Shown here: positions 1 to 11,900 of the stretch, in pieces
Layout: each line of letters begins with the position of its first letter
Numbering within the stretch: position 1 is the first letter of the stretch
DNA from: Arion vulgaris
Lineage: Eukaryota > Mollusca > Gastropoda > Stylommatophora > Arionidae
Length of the DNA: 64,000 bases
Assembly (NCBI GenBank): GCA_020796225.1
Contig: CM036759.1
Location: forward strand, 69,403,512-69,467,511
Direction of reading: 5' to 3'
Program-made: the position numbers and the translations under genes
The notes under the pieces: model-generated
Told to the model about the DNA's origin: nothing
What the model saw: only the letters and a program-made list of their open reading frames with translations
Databases searched by the model: none

Positions 1-2601
1 GGCTGTGACCTGGACATCGTGAGCACCTAAATGGCCAGTGTCATTGAAATGGGTGGCTACAGGGTCACAGAGCATTGACGTATGTCGCGTAAGTGTTGGG
101 CGAATCGGTCACTGAGCCTCTTGCCTGTCTCGCCGATATAAGCCTTGTTACACCGCCTACAGATAATAGCATAGATAAGATTACGGGACTCGCATGTGAA
201 CCCATCGTCAATAAGAACGTGCCTAAAGGAAAAGATACATGCAGCGTCTGTATCACATAAGCACCGTGTTGCAACGCCGACCACACTGGACAGTGCCAAA
301 ATGAGTCTGGATATTGGACTTAAGGCGACTGTGTACCAACATATCCTTAAGACTTCTGTCCCGTCTGTAAGACACCAAAGGATAGTTGGGGAAGACAGAA
401 CGGGTCTCAGGATCTGATCTAAGGAGAGACAGATGACGGAATAAAACATTTTTCACCAGGGAACTATGGGGTGGTAAGTTAAGATAAGTTTTACTCTGTC
501 AGAGTTAGTAGTCCTATGCTGACTGGTAAGGGCCTGCTGGCGAGTGATTTTCTGAACTCGATGCATAGCCGAGACAAGCACCCTCTCTGGGTATAGGCGC
601 CTACGAAAGAAATCAAGCATCTCGCGAGCTCTCTCAAGAAAATCATCGTCCTCACTACAAAGGCGACGAAGGCGTAAGAGCTGCGAGAATGGCAAGAGTC
701 ACGACAAGCCGGGGATGGGAAGAAGTATAGAGGAGAAAACTATGTGCATCAGTAGGCTTGTAATATACTGATGTATAGATAGTGGATAGGCGTAAGGTGA
801 TAGTAATGTCAAGAAAGTTGACACAAGTAGTGGAGATGTGAGAAGTAAAACGAATAGAAGGGTTGAAAACATTAATGAAATTAATGAAGCGTGACAAATC
901 GCTTCAGGCATATCAGTGATGCCAATACAGTCATCAATGTATCTGTGATAGACAGACGGAAGGGGCCATAAATGTAGTCCATACTAGGTGTTCGAGATAG
1001 CCCATGAAAAGACAAGCATAACTAGGTCCCATTTTAGTACCCATGGCAACCCCACTGATCTGCTCAAAGAATTGGTCATTAAACTGAAAGGAGTTAAGAG
1101 TGAGAACTAGTTCCGCAAGACGAAGGAGAGCAGAAGTTGACACAAGTGGATTAGTTCTTCTATTGAGAAAGAACTGAGAGCTATAAGGCCGTCAGGATGA
1201 GGTATTGAAGTGTACAATGAGCACACATCAAGGAGGAAGAGACGGTAGGTTCTCTCGGGTAGCAACTCAATGGTAGAAAAGACAGACAAAGCGTGGTTTG
1301 TATCCTTCAAAAATGACCGGAGTGTGGTGACTATGGGATTAAAGATGCTATCAAGGAATTCGGAGATGTGTTCCGTAGGGCAGGAGCAAGCAGAAGCGAT
1401 AGGCCTACCGGGATTGTGGAGTTTATGAATTTTGGGGAGCATATAGAAGGCGGGTTTACCCAAACAGCTATCAATCACACAGAGTGATGATGCACTGGAT
1501 GGAAGGTCGTTCGTGGCAATTAAGTTCTTAATGACTTCACGAACCTTATTATTATTAGACTGAGTGACATCAGTAGGGCTGGGTTTATAAAACTGAGTGT
1601 CACGCAGTTGGGTATGACCTTCCTGAAGGTAAAGATCTTTGCTCCAGACGACTATAGCTCGGCCTTTGTCGGCGGGTTTGATAACAATGTCATCACGTCG
1701 ACGGAGGTGTGATAGAGCACGAAACTCCGACGGTGACATGTTAGACTGCCAAAGGCGTTTTGGTGGAGCAGTCAATATCATGTATAGTATTCTTGATGTA
1801 GAGATCAAGAGCGTTAGAGGCACCAGGTTTGGGTGTCCAGTCATGTTTACGAGGAGAAAACTTGGAAAACATACTCGTGTCAGGACATAGGTCAGAGTCA
1901 ACCTGGTTCTGAAAGTGAAATTTCAAGCGCAAGCCACGGTGAAACGAGTCACATCTTGAAGAGTTGAGTAGTGGTCAATGGTGGGTCGGAGAGGAACAAA
2001 CTTAAGACCCTTACTTAAAACAGATCTCTCGTCCGATAATGGAAGGTCTGGAGGAATACAAACCACCTGTGTGGGAGGAGAAGATCGTAGTGGACAATTG
2101 GAAGAGTGGTAAAAGGTACAGGGCGAAGAAGGTTAAGTTTTGTTGGTGATGGGTGCAAAGAAATTCATACAGTTGTCTGTTAAGTACATGGATAATGAAA
2201 CGAATAAAGGAGTAAAGGAGCATATTGTTAGAAGTGAGAAGTCGTAGACGCTGAAGAAGTTGGGACTGGGAGGAGTCCAAGTCAGACAGAAGATGTGTAT
2301 GATTAGCAGCAATACAACGCATACGCTGTAGAGCACACTTAGCTTCCAACTGTTGTAACATGCGCTGCTCCCTAGGGTATAATGGTCCTGCAGATGGGTG
2401 AAAGTTAGAGGTAAAACCTTTGGGAATAACCCTAAGTCGCTGACATGTAAAAAGAAAATTTCGATGAGAACAAAAGCGGGTTTTCTTTAAAGTAACCATG
2501 GCAAAACTAGTAGCCGTAAGACGAATATCGGTCGGCAAGAGACTAAAGGAAATAAAGATATAGTGACGAAGAAAATTCAATACGTACTGTAAGGAAGGCA
2601 T
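1..2601 (-). pseudogene. Penelope-like RT + GIY-YIG endonuclease, copy 1, frameshifted
   Basis: Read on the - strand. About 2601-2011 gives an N-terminal region with RLRVIPKGFTSNFHPS. 1932-1741 continues with KFHFQNQVDSD. 1901-1107 has DIVIKPADKGRAIVVW, LPKIHKLHNPGRPI and DVCSLYTSIPH (RT motifs). About 1143-990 has SGVAMGTKMGPSYACLFMG. About 955-915 has YHRYIDD, the catalytic box. 695-453 is a linker region. 449-57 ends with NLIYAIICRRCNKAYIGETG and RFAQHLRDI (GIY-YIG endonuclease with Cys pair). These pieces lie in different frames, so no intact protein is made. A G run near 68 is one base shorter than in copy 2 and breaks the frame before VATHFNDTGH. Confidence 0.85.
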
Positions 2602-3050
2602 AGTAATAGAAAAATCAACACTAGTACAGCTATTATATATTAAAACAATAGTGACAGGAAATTACATACACCACACACATATAACTACTAACACTTACCT
2701 AATACGTCACAACGAAGAGTTGCAGAGAAATGTCTAAATATTCAGTATATATATATATGGAACTGCAGTAAAACTATTTGATTGGCAAAACACGTAATTA
2801 CAAAGTACTGTAGTTTTACAAATTACAAAAACAATGACAAAATACAGCAACGTTTCGACCAACAAGGCCTTTATCAAGCAAACGAACAAACAGGAGTGAC
2901 AAATTAAAATGAAACACAAATGGACGACCAAATACAAACGTATCTAAGGAAAATCTGGAATAAAACGAATACGAAATAAATGTAACACAAAAACACACAT
3001 AAAAACTAGAAATAGAAAGGAAAAGAAACAATGAAACATCTAGTAAATAT
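2602..3050 (-). repeat. Penelope-like 5' region / pseudo-LTR with ribozyme-like motif
   Basis: AT-rich DNA between the coding start of copy 1 and the 3' end of copy 2. At 2847-2879 the - strand reads CTTGATAAAGGCC, a short loop, then GGTCGAAACGTTG. The same block with its flank (ctgtatt ... tttttgtaatttgta) recurs at 46040-46160, and partly at 43586-43614. Contains a short TA run at 2745-2758. Confidence 0.6.
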
Positions 3051-3435
3051 ATAACTTGAATACATGCAACATATACCCATATAGATTACAAAGCAGGGAA
3101 GAGAAAGTACTAAGAAGCATAAGAATTGAATATAACATGAATACATGCAACATATACCCATATAGATTACAAAGCATGGGAAGAGAAAGTACTAAGAAGC
3201 ATAAGAATGTAATACGTTGAGCCGCGTGGTGCAAGGTACCATACAAAGAAATCAACCGATTCTCCAGAGCAAATCGACTGCGATCATCCGAGGAACATGA
3301 TCGGATGGCTGTGACCTGGACATCGTGAGCACCTAAATGGCCAGTGTCATTGAAATTGGTGGCTACAGGGGTCACAGAGCATTGACGTATGTCGCGTAAG
3401 TGTTGGGCGAATCGGTCACTGAGCCTCTTGCCTGA
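3040..3435 (-). pseudogene. Penelope-like endonuclease C-terminus, copy 2 (5' truncated)
   Basis: The frame runs from RFAQHLRDIRQCSVTPVATN through FNDTGHLGAHDVQVTAIRSC and DDRSRFALENRLISLYGTL, the usual end of Penelope-like endonucleases. Unlike copy 1 it reads through the SVTP junction without a shift. The open frame then runs into 3' untranslated repeats and has no further known domain. Confidence 0.8.
3055..3212 (-). repeat. two tandem copies in Penelope 3' UTR
   Basis: A unit of about 70 bp beginning gaatacatgcaacatatacc occurs twice with a few differences directly after the endonuclease stop region of copy 2. Confidence 0.75.
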
Positions 3436-3590
3436 TATATCTGAGCTGATATATAGGATGGTCTCCCTACCCTCTGCGCTCTATCTTGCCTCCATATATG
3501 ATTGTGTTTTTCTTTTGAGCCATCCTCACTGCTGCTTGCCATGCCTGCCTCTCTTTGGCCAACCGCTCCCAATATTATTTGTCTATGCTG
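3436..3590 (-). mobile_element. possible LINE tail fragment
   Basis: Pyrimidine-rich stretch between the truncation point of the Penelope copy and the 85-bp array. The - strand reads fragments such as REAGMASSSEDGSKEKHNH and WRQDRAQRV, vaguely like a LINE C-terminal tail. Weak call; it could be any decayed repeat. Confidence 0.3.
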
Positions 3591-4015
3591 CAGGAAGTTA
3601 GATCACGCTTGCAGGTGCCAATGAAATGTAGTAATGGGCGCCCATACTGTCTAGTACCAGTTGCAAGTTGACCAGCAGGAAGTTAGATCACGCTTGCAGG
3701 TGCCAATGAAGTGTAGTAATGGGCGCCCATACTGTCTAGTACCAGTTGCAAGTTGACCAGCAGGAAGTTAGATCACACTTGCAGGTGCCAATGAAGTGTA
3801 GTAATGGGCGCCCATACTGTCTAGTACCAGTTGCAAGTTGACCAGCAGGAAGTTAGATCACGCTTGCAGGTGCCAATGAAATGTAGTAATGGGCGCCCAT
3901 ACTGTCTAGTACCAGTTGCAAGTTGACCAGCAGGAAGTTAGATCACGCTTGCAGGTGCCAATGAAATGTAGTAATGGGCGCCCATACTGTCTAGTACCAG
4001 TTGCAAGTTGACCAG
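3591..4015. repeat. tandem array, 85 bp x5
   Basis: Unit begins caggaagttagatcacgctt and ends caagttgaccag; five nearly identical copies (one has cacactt for cacgctt; aatgaaatg/aatgaagtg variants). Confidence 0.95.
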
Positions 4016-4200
4016 ATAGAAGGTCCTTTGGAATTCTACCAATGCTGTCCCATAAATAAATTGCAATCATCATCAAATAGCTTGTCCTGAACAGAACTTT
4101 GCTACCCTAACAGTCCTTCTGAATTTCTCTCTCTCATAGGCCAGTTGTCCAGCAGATATGCTCAAACCATCAGTTACATCCTGAATCCATCTTTTTCAAT
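4016..4200 (-). mobile_element. LINE 3' fragment (family shared with 26690-26935)
   Basis: Contains ccctaacagtccttctgaat and ctctcataggccag. The corresponding words at 26715-26760 differ at a few bases. The 26690 copy reads RRRWIHYGLADLS on the - strand, a typical end of a non-LTR retrotransposon protein. Confidence 0.5.
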
Positions 4201-5515
4201 GTCTTACTAAAAGTTAATAGATGCTTTAGGGGTCAAAGGCTCATGAGGTCATGGTGGTAACATGAGCCAGGGTTAGCAGGGCGCTAACCAAGACCCTGCC
4301 CCCAACCTCCACGCGGTGACCTGGAAACAGACTCTGGTTCCGGTCTGGCTAAGAGGGCAGGGATCGGGGAGAGAAAACTACTGGTAGTGGTAGCAGTGCA
4401 AGTACGGAAACACGATAAAGATACATACAAACAAAATGCACTAATCTCCTGACCGATGTCCAACAAGATATTGCCCAAGTCCCTGACGCAAAGAAACAGC
4501 AACGAACGACTCAGACATGGATGAGAGGTGCATCCAGTGACCAAGCGTATGCCCACGTAGGGCGAAGCTCGAAGCCCTGAGGAGAGGGCAAACATTGCCA
4601 GCCCGTCGGCAAGAATAAATAAGACAGGACCGTAACGAATAAAAGTCTACCCTCGTGTTGGTGCGAGAGAAGATTGCAGCTGACCTAGCATTGGTAGCCT
4701 GGTGCAGACACATGTACTGGGCAAGGTTTGCCGAGCGCAAAGAACAAGTTGCGTTTTAGTGCATAACGAAACTACCCCCCTGGGAAAACCGTGCAAGGTA
4801 CTGTGCGACTAAAAATTAACATCCCCGGAAGAACTGAGGATGGTGATTCCTAACGGGACTGCCAGCCATGGGGCAACCGGCAATGTTCGATGCAGTTGTA
4901 ACTAACATCCCCCGGGAAAAACTGGGGCGGGTGATGGCGGCAGCAAAAATACACAGTTACGCTGATAGCGCCGACTGAAACGACACTCTACATTGTTTGT
5001 ACTCGGCCCATGCCAGTGCTTTCGACGTTAATTGCAAATTGCCACGTACCAATGCGCGTCTAGAAAAGGCTGAGAATGTTCCTTCTCCGGATCAGACTCA
5101 AAATGTCGGTAAAGCAAGGCCGACAATGTCACGGACCTGACAGGAAGTCCGGTCTGAACATTGGCGAAGGCCGATACTTTACACGGTGTCTTATACGAGT
5201 AAGACGCCGTCCGAGGATAAGCTTACAAGCCCCGAGAAATATTTCTCAGTCAGAACGGGCATGAACAGCGTAACTCACTGTCCAGCGTAGATCACAAAGC
5301 CCAAAAAAACGCAAAGCTGATCGTACTAGGAAAGCTCACCCTAGTAAATCAAAAGCTGGCTGAAAACGAACACCCCACCGAAGGATAAGCAACTGGGCTC
5401 CAATAGGTGCTGAAGGCTGGTGCACGTACATTACGTTCGGACGTTTGGCTGTTTATATATCACAATGAGAATGATTAAAACAGGCCTAGAACGATCGAAG
5501 AAGAAGAAGAAGAAG
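4200..5515. mobile_element. unclassified interspersed repeat, GC-richer, with (GAA)n tail
   Basis: About 1.3 kb with base composition unlike its surroundings. Two imperfect copies of a block with ccccggaagaactg / ccccgggaaaaactg occur at about 4820 and 4908. Near 5385 the words ccgaaggataagc and aggtgctgaaggc match ccgaaagataagc and tggtgctgaagat near 60985, so this and 60080-61060 are the same family. It ends in gaagaagaagaag (5499-5515). Probably the 5' non-coding part of a LINE. No coherent reading frame seen. Confidence 0.5.
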
Positions 5516-5535
5516 ATGCTTTAGATTTTATGCTG

Positions 5536-5751
5536 CATAGAAATTATACACTGAAGTTTCCCATCTTGAAACATAGAAATTATACACTGAAGTTTTCCAT
5601 CTTGAAACATAGAAATTATACACTGAAGTTTTCCATCTTGAAACATAGAAATTATACACTGAAGTTTCCCATCTTGAAACATAGAAATTATACACTGAAG
5701 TTTCCCATCTTGAAACATAGAAATTATACACTGAAGTTTCCCATATTGGAA
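5536..5751. repeat. tandem array, 36 bp x6
   Basis: Unit catagaaattatacactgaa plus gtttcccatcttgaaa. Because 36 is divisible by 3, the array opens all frames; the open frames there are not genes. Confidence 0.95.
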
Positions 5752-5830
5752 CATGGCTATCTTCAGTTCTCATTATCATATCACATCCACTAATATCATC
5801 TAATATTATCTCTTTATTTACTTTCATCAG

Positions 5831-5976
5831 CTTTCAGACTGGGTTAGAGAGAAGATGAAAACTGCCTACAGACGTCATACAGAGATCTCAGTAACTTACT
5901 AGCTAAACTTCAGAGGCATGCAGCCTTCGAGGCTGAACTAAAAGCTAATAATGAACGTTTGGAAGATCTGAACAAG
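5831..5976 (+). CDS. spectrin exon 1 (helix A to B of first repeat), one-base frameshift
   Basis: Acceptor tttcatcag before CTT TCA GAC TGG, donor AAC AAG|gtagat. The 5' part reads LSDWVREKMKTAY and the 3' part reads RDLSNLLAKLQRH and continues FEAELKANNERLEDLNK, typical helix A end and helix B. The two parts are in different frames. The exon is 146 nt; with one extra base near 5871-5877 it is 49 codons, phase 0 at both ends, and the gap matches the usual length between KMKTA and the YRD/YKD motif. Without that base a stop is met 13 nt into the repeat unit. This exon is the first member of the 110-bp array. A downstream acceptor at 5838 is also possible but would give a different phase. Confidence 0.85.
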
Positions 5977-8900
5977 GTAGATATTCTTACAGAGATCTCA
6001 GTAACTTACTAGCTAAACTTCAGAGGCATGCAGCCTTCGAGGCTGAACTAAAAGCTAATAATGAACGTTTGGAAGATCTGAACAAGGTAGATATTCTTAC
6101 AGAGATCTCAGTAACTTACTAACTAAACTTCAGAAGCATGCAGCCTTCGAGGCTGAACTAAAAGCTAATAATGAACGTTTGGAAGATCTGAACAAGGTAG
6201 ATATTCTTACAGAGATCTCAGTAACTTACTAACTAAACTTCAGAAGCATGCAGCCTTCGAGGCTGAACTAAAAGCTAATAATGAACGTTTGGAAGATCTG
6301 AACAAGGTAGATATTCTTACAGAGATCTCAGTAACTTACTAACTAAACTTCAGAAGCATGCAGCCTTTGAGGCTGAACTAAAAGCTAATAATGAACGTTT
6401 GGAAGATCTGAACAAGGTAGATATTCTTACAGAGATCTCAGTAACTTACTAACTAAACTTCAGAAGCATGCAGCCTTCGAGGCTGAACTAAAAGCTAATA
6501 ATGAACGTTTGGAAGATCTGAACAAGGTAGATATTCTTTAGCTAATCACAGTAGGTGCTGTGGTTTTGTATAAGTCAGAACAGTCTGTGGGAACAGTTTT
6601 GTGTGAGTCTGTCGCCCGTGTGTTGCAGGGGACCGAAGAGGAGCAAAGAATAGTAACACTGTGACCTACAAGATAAGATGTAAGAGGGGACTGAAGTAGG
6701 GGCCTAGGGAAGCTACCACATTAAAAAAAGGGGGAACAGAAATTGGACGAGCTGGTCTACTTGTAGGCGCATGACTGGAACAATGTATAATCACTCTTAG
6801 GCTCAGAGCACATACAAATCACCAGTGATTTAACAAGTGGTCAATATGGAGCATTTGAAGAAGAAAAAGAAGAATGCATTTGTTAAGATAATGAGAACCA
6901 TAATAGCATATTGGTTGTTCCCAGTGGGTTTTGTTGTTGTTGTCAGAATGATGGCGCTCATAAAAAAAATGAGAACCATAATAGCATATTGGTTGTTCCC
7001 AGTGGGTTTTGTTGTTGGCAGAATGATGGCGCTCATCAAAAAAGTTATCTATACACAAAGCTACAAATAGCTGTGTGTTGTACTTATTCCATTCATGACT
7101 TGAATATTAGACATAAAGTTATCTGTGCAACACATGAGTCAGGAGTAATAAAACAACTGATAGACTGACTGGCATGGCTATGATATCAAGGAGCTGCAAT
7201 AGATTGAAATGACATTCTTAGCGCACTGCAAGAGTCATTTCGAACATAGAAGTTTCAGTGTTGGGAATCCCAGTCGCTGACCAGACTAAGAGATATGGGT
7301 GACGATATTGGTGCAACCAGAAAGAACGACATACCAAATATGCAAAAAGATTAATTAATCAACATCGAACTAGCGTGTTTGATCACTGGACGTTGCTGGA
7401 TCTGTTGAGGTGGAGATCTTATCCTCCATGGACATGTCCGGAGTGGTATGATGATAGTCCTCATATAACTAATTGCTGCTGGATCTGTTGAGGTGGAGAT
7501 CTGATCCTCCATGGACATGTCCGGAATGGTATGATGATAGTCGTCATATAACTGATAACTGCTGTACGATGTCCTGACCACATACATGACTTGAATATCA
7601 GACACATGTTATGTGTATATACAAACAGCTGTGTGTGTTGTACTCATTTTTATTAAAAATGTTCTTTTCTTCTGTCAATCATTTGCAGACTGGTGATTCA
7701 CTGGTTGCAGAGAAACATCCCAACTCTGATGAAGTGAAGAAAATCAAAAATACCCTCAACAAACAATGGACTGAGTTAAATGACAAAGTACTTGACAAAG
7801 GGAACAAGTTGAGACAAGCTTCAGCTCAACATACACTTAACAGGGCACTAGATGATGCACAGGTAGGTGGTCATGTTTTATTGTTTAGCTCAACATGTAC
7901 TTAACATGGCACTAGATGATGCACAGGTAGGTGGTCATGTTTTATTGTTTAGCTCAACATGTACTTAACAGGGCACTAGATGATGCACAGGTAGGTGGTC
8001 ATGTTTTATTGTTCAGCTCAACATACACTTAACAGGGCACTAGATGACGCACAGGTAGGTGGTCATGTTTTATTGTTCAGCTCAACATACACTTAACAGG
8101 GCACTAGATGACGCACAGGTACATGGTCATGTTTTATTGTTCAACTCAACATGCACTTAACAGGGCACTAGATGACGCACAGGTAGGTGGTCATGTTTTA
8201 TTGTTTAGTTTAGAGGACACCTCATTGTCCACTTTGTTTCCGAGCCATACAACAGCACTGATTTCACATTTGATTGAAAGATTTTCAGCTTTGTGTTTGT
8301 TTTGATCTCCTTCGACTTCCATATATTACTTAATGCAATAAAGTTTCCCTTGCTTTTTGTATTCTTATCTTGACATCTTTGTTTGTTTCCCATTCTGCGT
8401 TTATGTTGCTACCAAGATATGGGTATACTTCTCACTATTAAGGAAACATTGACCATGACAGTGGAGAAGGTGACAGAACTGGCTAGATATAGACACATTT
8501 TTCAGTCGGGCTGTGATGATAGCAACTTTCTACAACAAACGTTTTACATGACTAATATTTACTTTGAGTTGCCATTTCAAATATTCTATTTTCTGAATGT
8601 GTTTTGTTTGATCTTCTCTTTACCAAGACTAAACTGGATGAGATGGAAAAGTCTGTAGCTCAAACAGATCTGGGTTCAGATCTCCGAGGAGTAAAGAAAC
8701 TACTAAAGAAACACCAGGTAATGACATTTTTGTCTCCCAAAATATTACTATTCAAGATCATTACAATTTTATTACTTTTGTGATGTGTTGTAATTTGTTT
8801 TGTTTACATAAATGTAAGATTTTCTGTTATACAACGGCAGGAGTAACAATGAGATCAAATTGTAAATGAAGAAAGTAGAAGAAGAATATGAATGAAACCA

Positions 8901-11900
8901 GTTATACAATTTATAAAAGAACAACAAATGAAATGACTTGGTTGCCTGACAAGAATTGTGAAATATATTTCAGACCATAACAGCTCTGAATCGACCCAGC
9001 CTCAGTTAGGTACCAGGTAAAAGCACTGAGAAATAAAGACAGCCGACATGATGTTGACTACATCACCTATTGTTTCCATCGTGTGCAAATTAAAAAATAT
9101 GGACCTAACACTATTATACAGTATATATTGAGGTTTGAAAAAGGGATCCTATATTGTTTTACTTGACCTGACCAGAATGAATTGGTATCATCTACCACAT
9201 TGAAATAATATAAACACAGAGCAAGAGGAAGGCCACACAAAAGATGGAGTGACAGCATCAAGAACAGCTTTAGAGAAATGAATACCAACTAACAAAGTGT
9301 GTTAGATAAGGTGTACAGAAGATGATAACATCCACCCAACACCCCAGTAAGGTAGCATTGATAACATCTCCACCCAACACCCTAGTAAGGTAGCATTGAT
9401 AACATCTCCACCCAACACCCCAGTAAGGTAACATTGATAACATCCCCACCCAACACCCCAGTAAGGTAACATTGATAACATCTCCACCCAACACCCCAGT
9501 AAGGTAACATTGATAACATCTCCACCCAACACCCCAGTAAGGTAACATTGATAACATCCCACCCAACACCCCAGTAAGGTAATATTGATAACATCTCCAC
9601 CCAACACCCCAGTAAGGTAACATTGATAACATCTCCACCCAACACCCCAGTAAGGTAACATTGATAACATCTCCACCCAACACCCCAGTAAGGTAACATT
9701 GATAACATCTCCACCCAACACCCCAGTAAGGTAACATTGATAACATCCCACCCAACACCCCAGTAAGGTAACACTGATAACATCTCCACCCAACACCCCA
9801 GTAAGGTAACATTGATAAAGAAGAGAAGCATAAAAGATGTATCAGATTTATTTCAATGCTTATTGTTCTATTAGAATAGACAACCAATTAAATACATGAA
9901 AATTAGTCACGACAGAGATGAAGTGTCTACGCAGAATGCTGGCAGTATCAAGAAGAGACCAGTTTAGAAATGAGGACAGCAGGAAAACAACAAATTAAAT
10001 GTTTCGGCCACATAAGCAGATTACCAACAGACAGTGCACCTCAAAGAGCAATGTTACTTAAATACAGTGGATACAAAACAAAAGGCTGTCCACGTAAAAG
10101 GTGAATCTCAGAAATAACAGGGACGGTGAAAACACTATTTATGAAGCACACTCAAAAGCCCGTTCTAGAAATCTCTTCTTATCCTGACACTGTGAGACAA
10201 AACAGGATTAGAGAAGTGCACACAAAAACCTGTTCTAGAAATCTCTTCTTATCCTGACACTGTGAGACAAAACAGGATTAGAGAAGTGCACACAAAAACC
10301 TGTTCTAGAAATCTCTTCTTATCCTGACACTGTGAGACAAAACAGGATTAGAGAAGTGCACACAAAACCTGTTCTAGAAATCTCTTCTTATCCTGACACT
10401 GTGAGACAAAACATGATTAGAGAAGTGCACACAAAACCTGTTCTAGAAATCTCTTCTTATCCTGACACTGTGAGACAAAACAGGATTAGAGAAGTGCACA
10501 CAAAAACCTGTTCTAGAAATCTCTTCTTATCCTGACACTGTGAGACAAAACAGGATTAGAGAAGTGCACACAAAACCTGTTCTAGAAATCTCTTCTTATC
10601 CTGACACTGTGAGACAAAACATGATTAGAGAAGTGTACACAAACTTGTTCTAGAAATCTCTTCTTATCCTGACACTGTGAGACAAAACATGATTAGAGAA
10701 GTGCACACAAAAACCTGTTCTAGAAATCTCTTCTTATCCTGACACTGTGAGACAAAACATGATTAGAGAAGTGCACACAAACTTGTTCTAGAAATCTCTT
10801 CTTATCCTGACACTGTGAGACAAAACAGGATTAGAGAAGTGCACACAAAAACCTGTTCTAGAAATCTCTTCTTATCCTGGCGCTGTGAGACAAAACATGA
10901 TTAGAGAAGTGCACACAAAAACCTGTTCTAGAAATCTCTTCTTATCTTGACACTGTGAGACAAAACAAGATTAGAGAAGTGCACACAAAAACCTGTTCTA
11001 GAAATCTCTTCTTATCCTGACGCTGTGAGACAAAACATGATTAGAGAAGTGCACACAAAACCTGTTCTAGAAATCTCTTCTTATCCTGACGCTGTGAGAC
11101 AAAACAGGATTAGAGAAGTGCACACAAAAACCTGTTCTAGAAATCTCTTCTTATCCTGACACTGTGAGACAAAACAGGATTAGAGAAGTGCACACAAAAC
11201 CTGTTCTAGAAATCTCTTCTTATCCTGACACTGTGAGACAAAACAGGATTAGAGAAGTGCACACAAAAACCTGTTCTAGAAATCTCTTCTTATCCTGACA
11301 CTGTGAGACAAAACATGATTAGAGAAGTGCACACAAAAACCTGTTCTAGAAATCTCTTCTTATCCTGACACTGTGAGACAAAACAGGATTAGAGAAGTGC
11401 ACACAAAAACCTGTTCTAGAAATCTCTTCTTATCCTGACACTGTGAGACAAAACAGGATTAGAGAAGTGCACACAAAAACCTGTTCTAGAAATCTCTTCT
11501 TATCCTGACACTGTGAGACAAAACATGATTAGAGAAGTGTACACAAACTTGTTCTAGAAATCTCTTCTTATCCTGACACTGTGAGACAAAACAGGATTAG
11601 AAAGTGCACACAAAAACCTGTTCTAGAAATCTCTTCTTATCCTGACGCTGTGAGACAAAACATGATTAGAGAAGTGCACACAAAAACCTGTTCTAGAAAT
11701 CTCTTCTTATCTTGACACTGTGAGACAAAACAAGATTAGAAAGTGCACAAAAACCTGTTCTAGAAATCTCTTCTTATCCTGACGCTGTGAGACAAAACAT
11801 GATTAGAGAAGTGCACACAAAACCTGTTCTAGAAATCTCTTCTTATCCTGACGCTGTGAGACAAAACATGATTAGAGAAGTGCACACATAAACCTGTTCT

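Larger units (their letters stand above)
1..3435 (-). mobile_element. Penelope-like retroelement, two copies head to tail, decayed
   Basis: Bases 1-135 recur with few changes at 3306-3434, so a nearly full element (copy 1, up to about 2600) is preceded on its own strand by the 3' end of a second copy (copy 2, 3435 down to about 3040). Both encode a GIY-YIG endonuclease end. Copy 2 stops inside the endonuclease domain at 3435, a typical 5' truncation. Tandem and partly tandem copies that share a pseudo-LTR are a known habit of Penelope-like elements. The window edge cuts off the 3' end of copy 1. Confidence 0.85.

Noticed and set aside
1107..1901. An intact retroelement reverse transcriptase gene
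   Set aside because: The 264-codon frame stops before the AMGTKMGPSYA and YIDD boxes, which are in other frames; it is a pseudogene.
9270..9887. Long minus-strand open frames of about 205, 164 and 149 codons
   Set aside because: They are the 38-bp array read in three frames (repeating LTGVLGG / YWGVGW strings); no domain, and the frame exists only because of the repeat.
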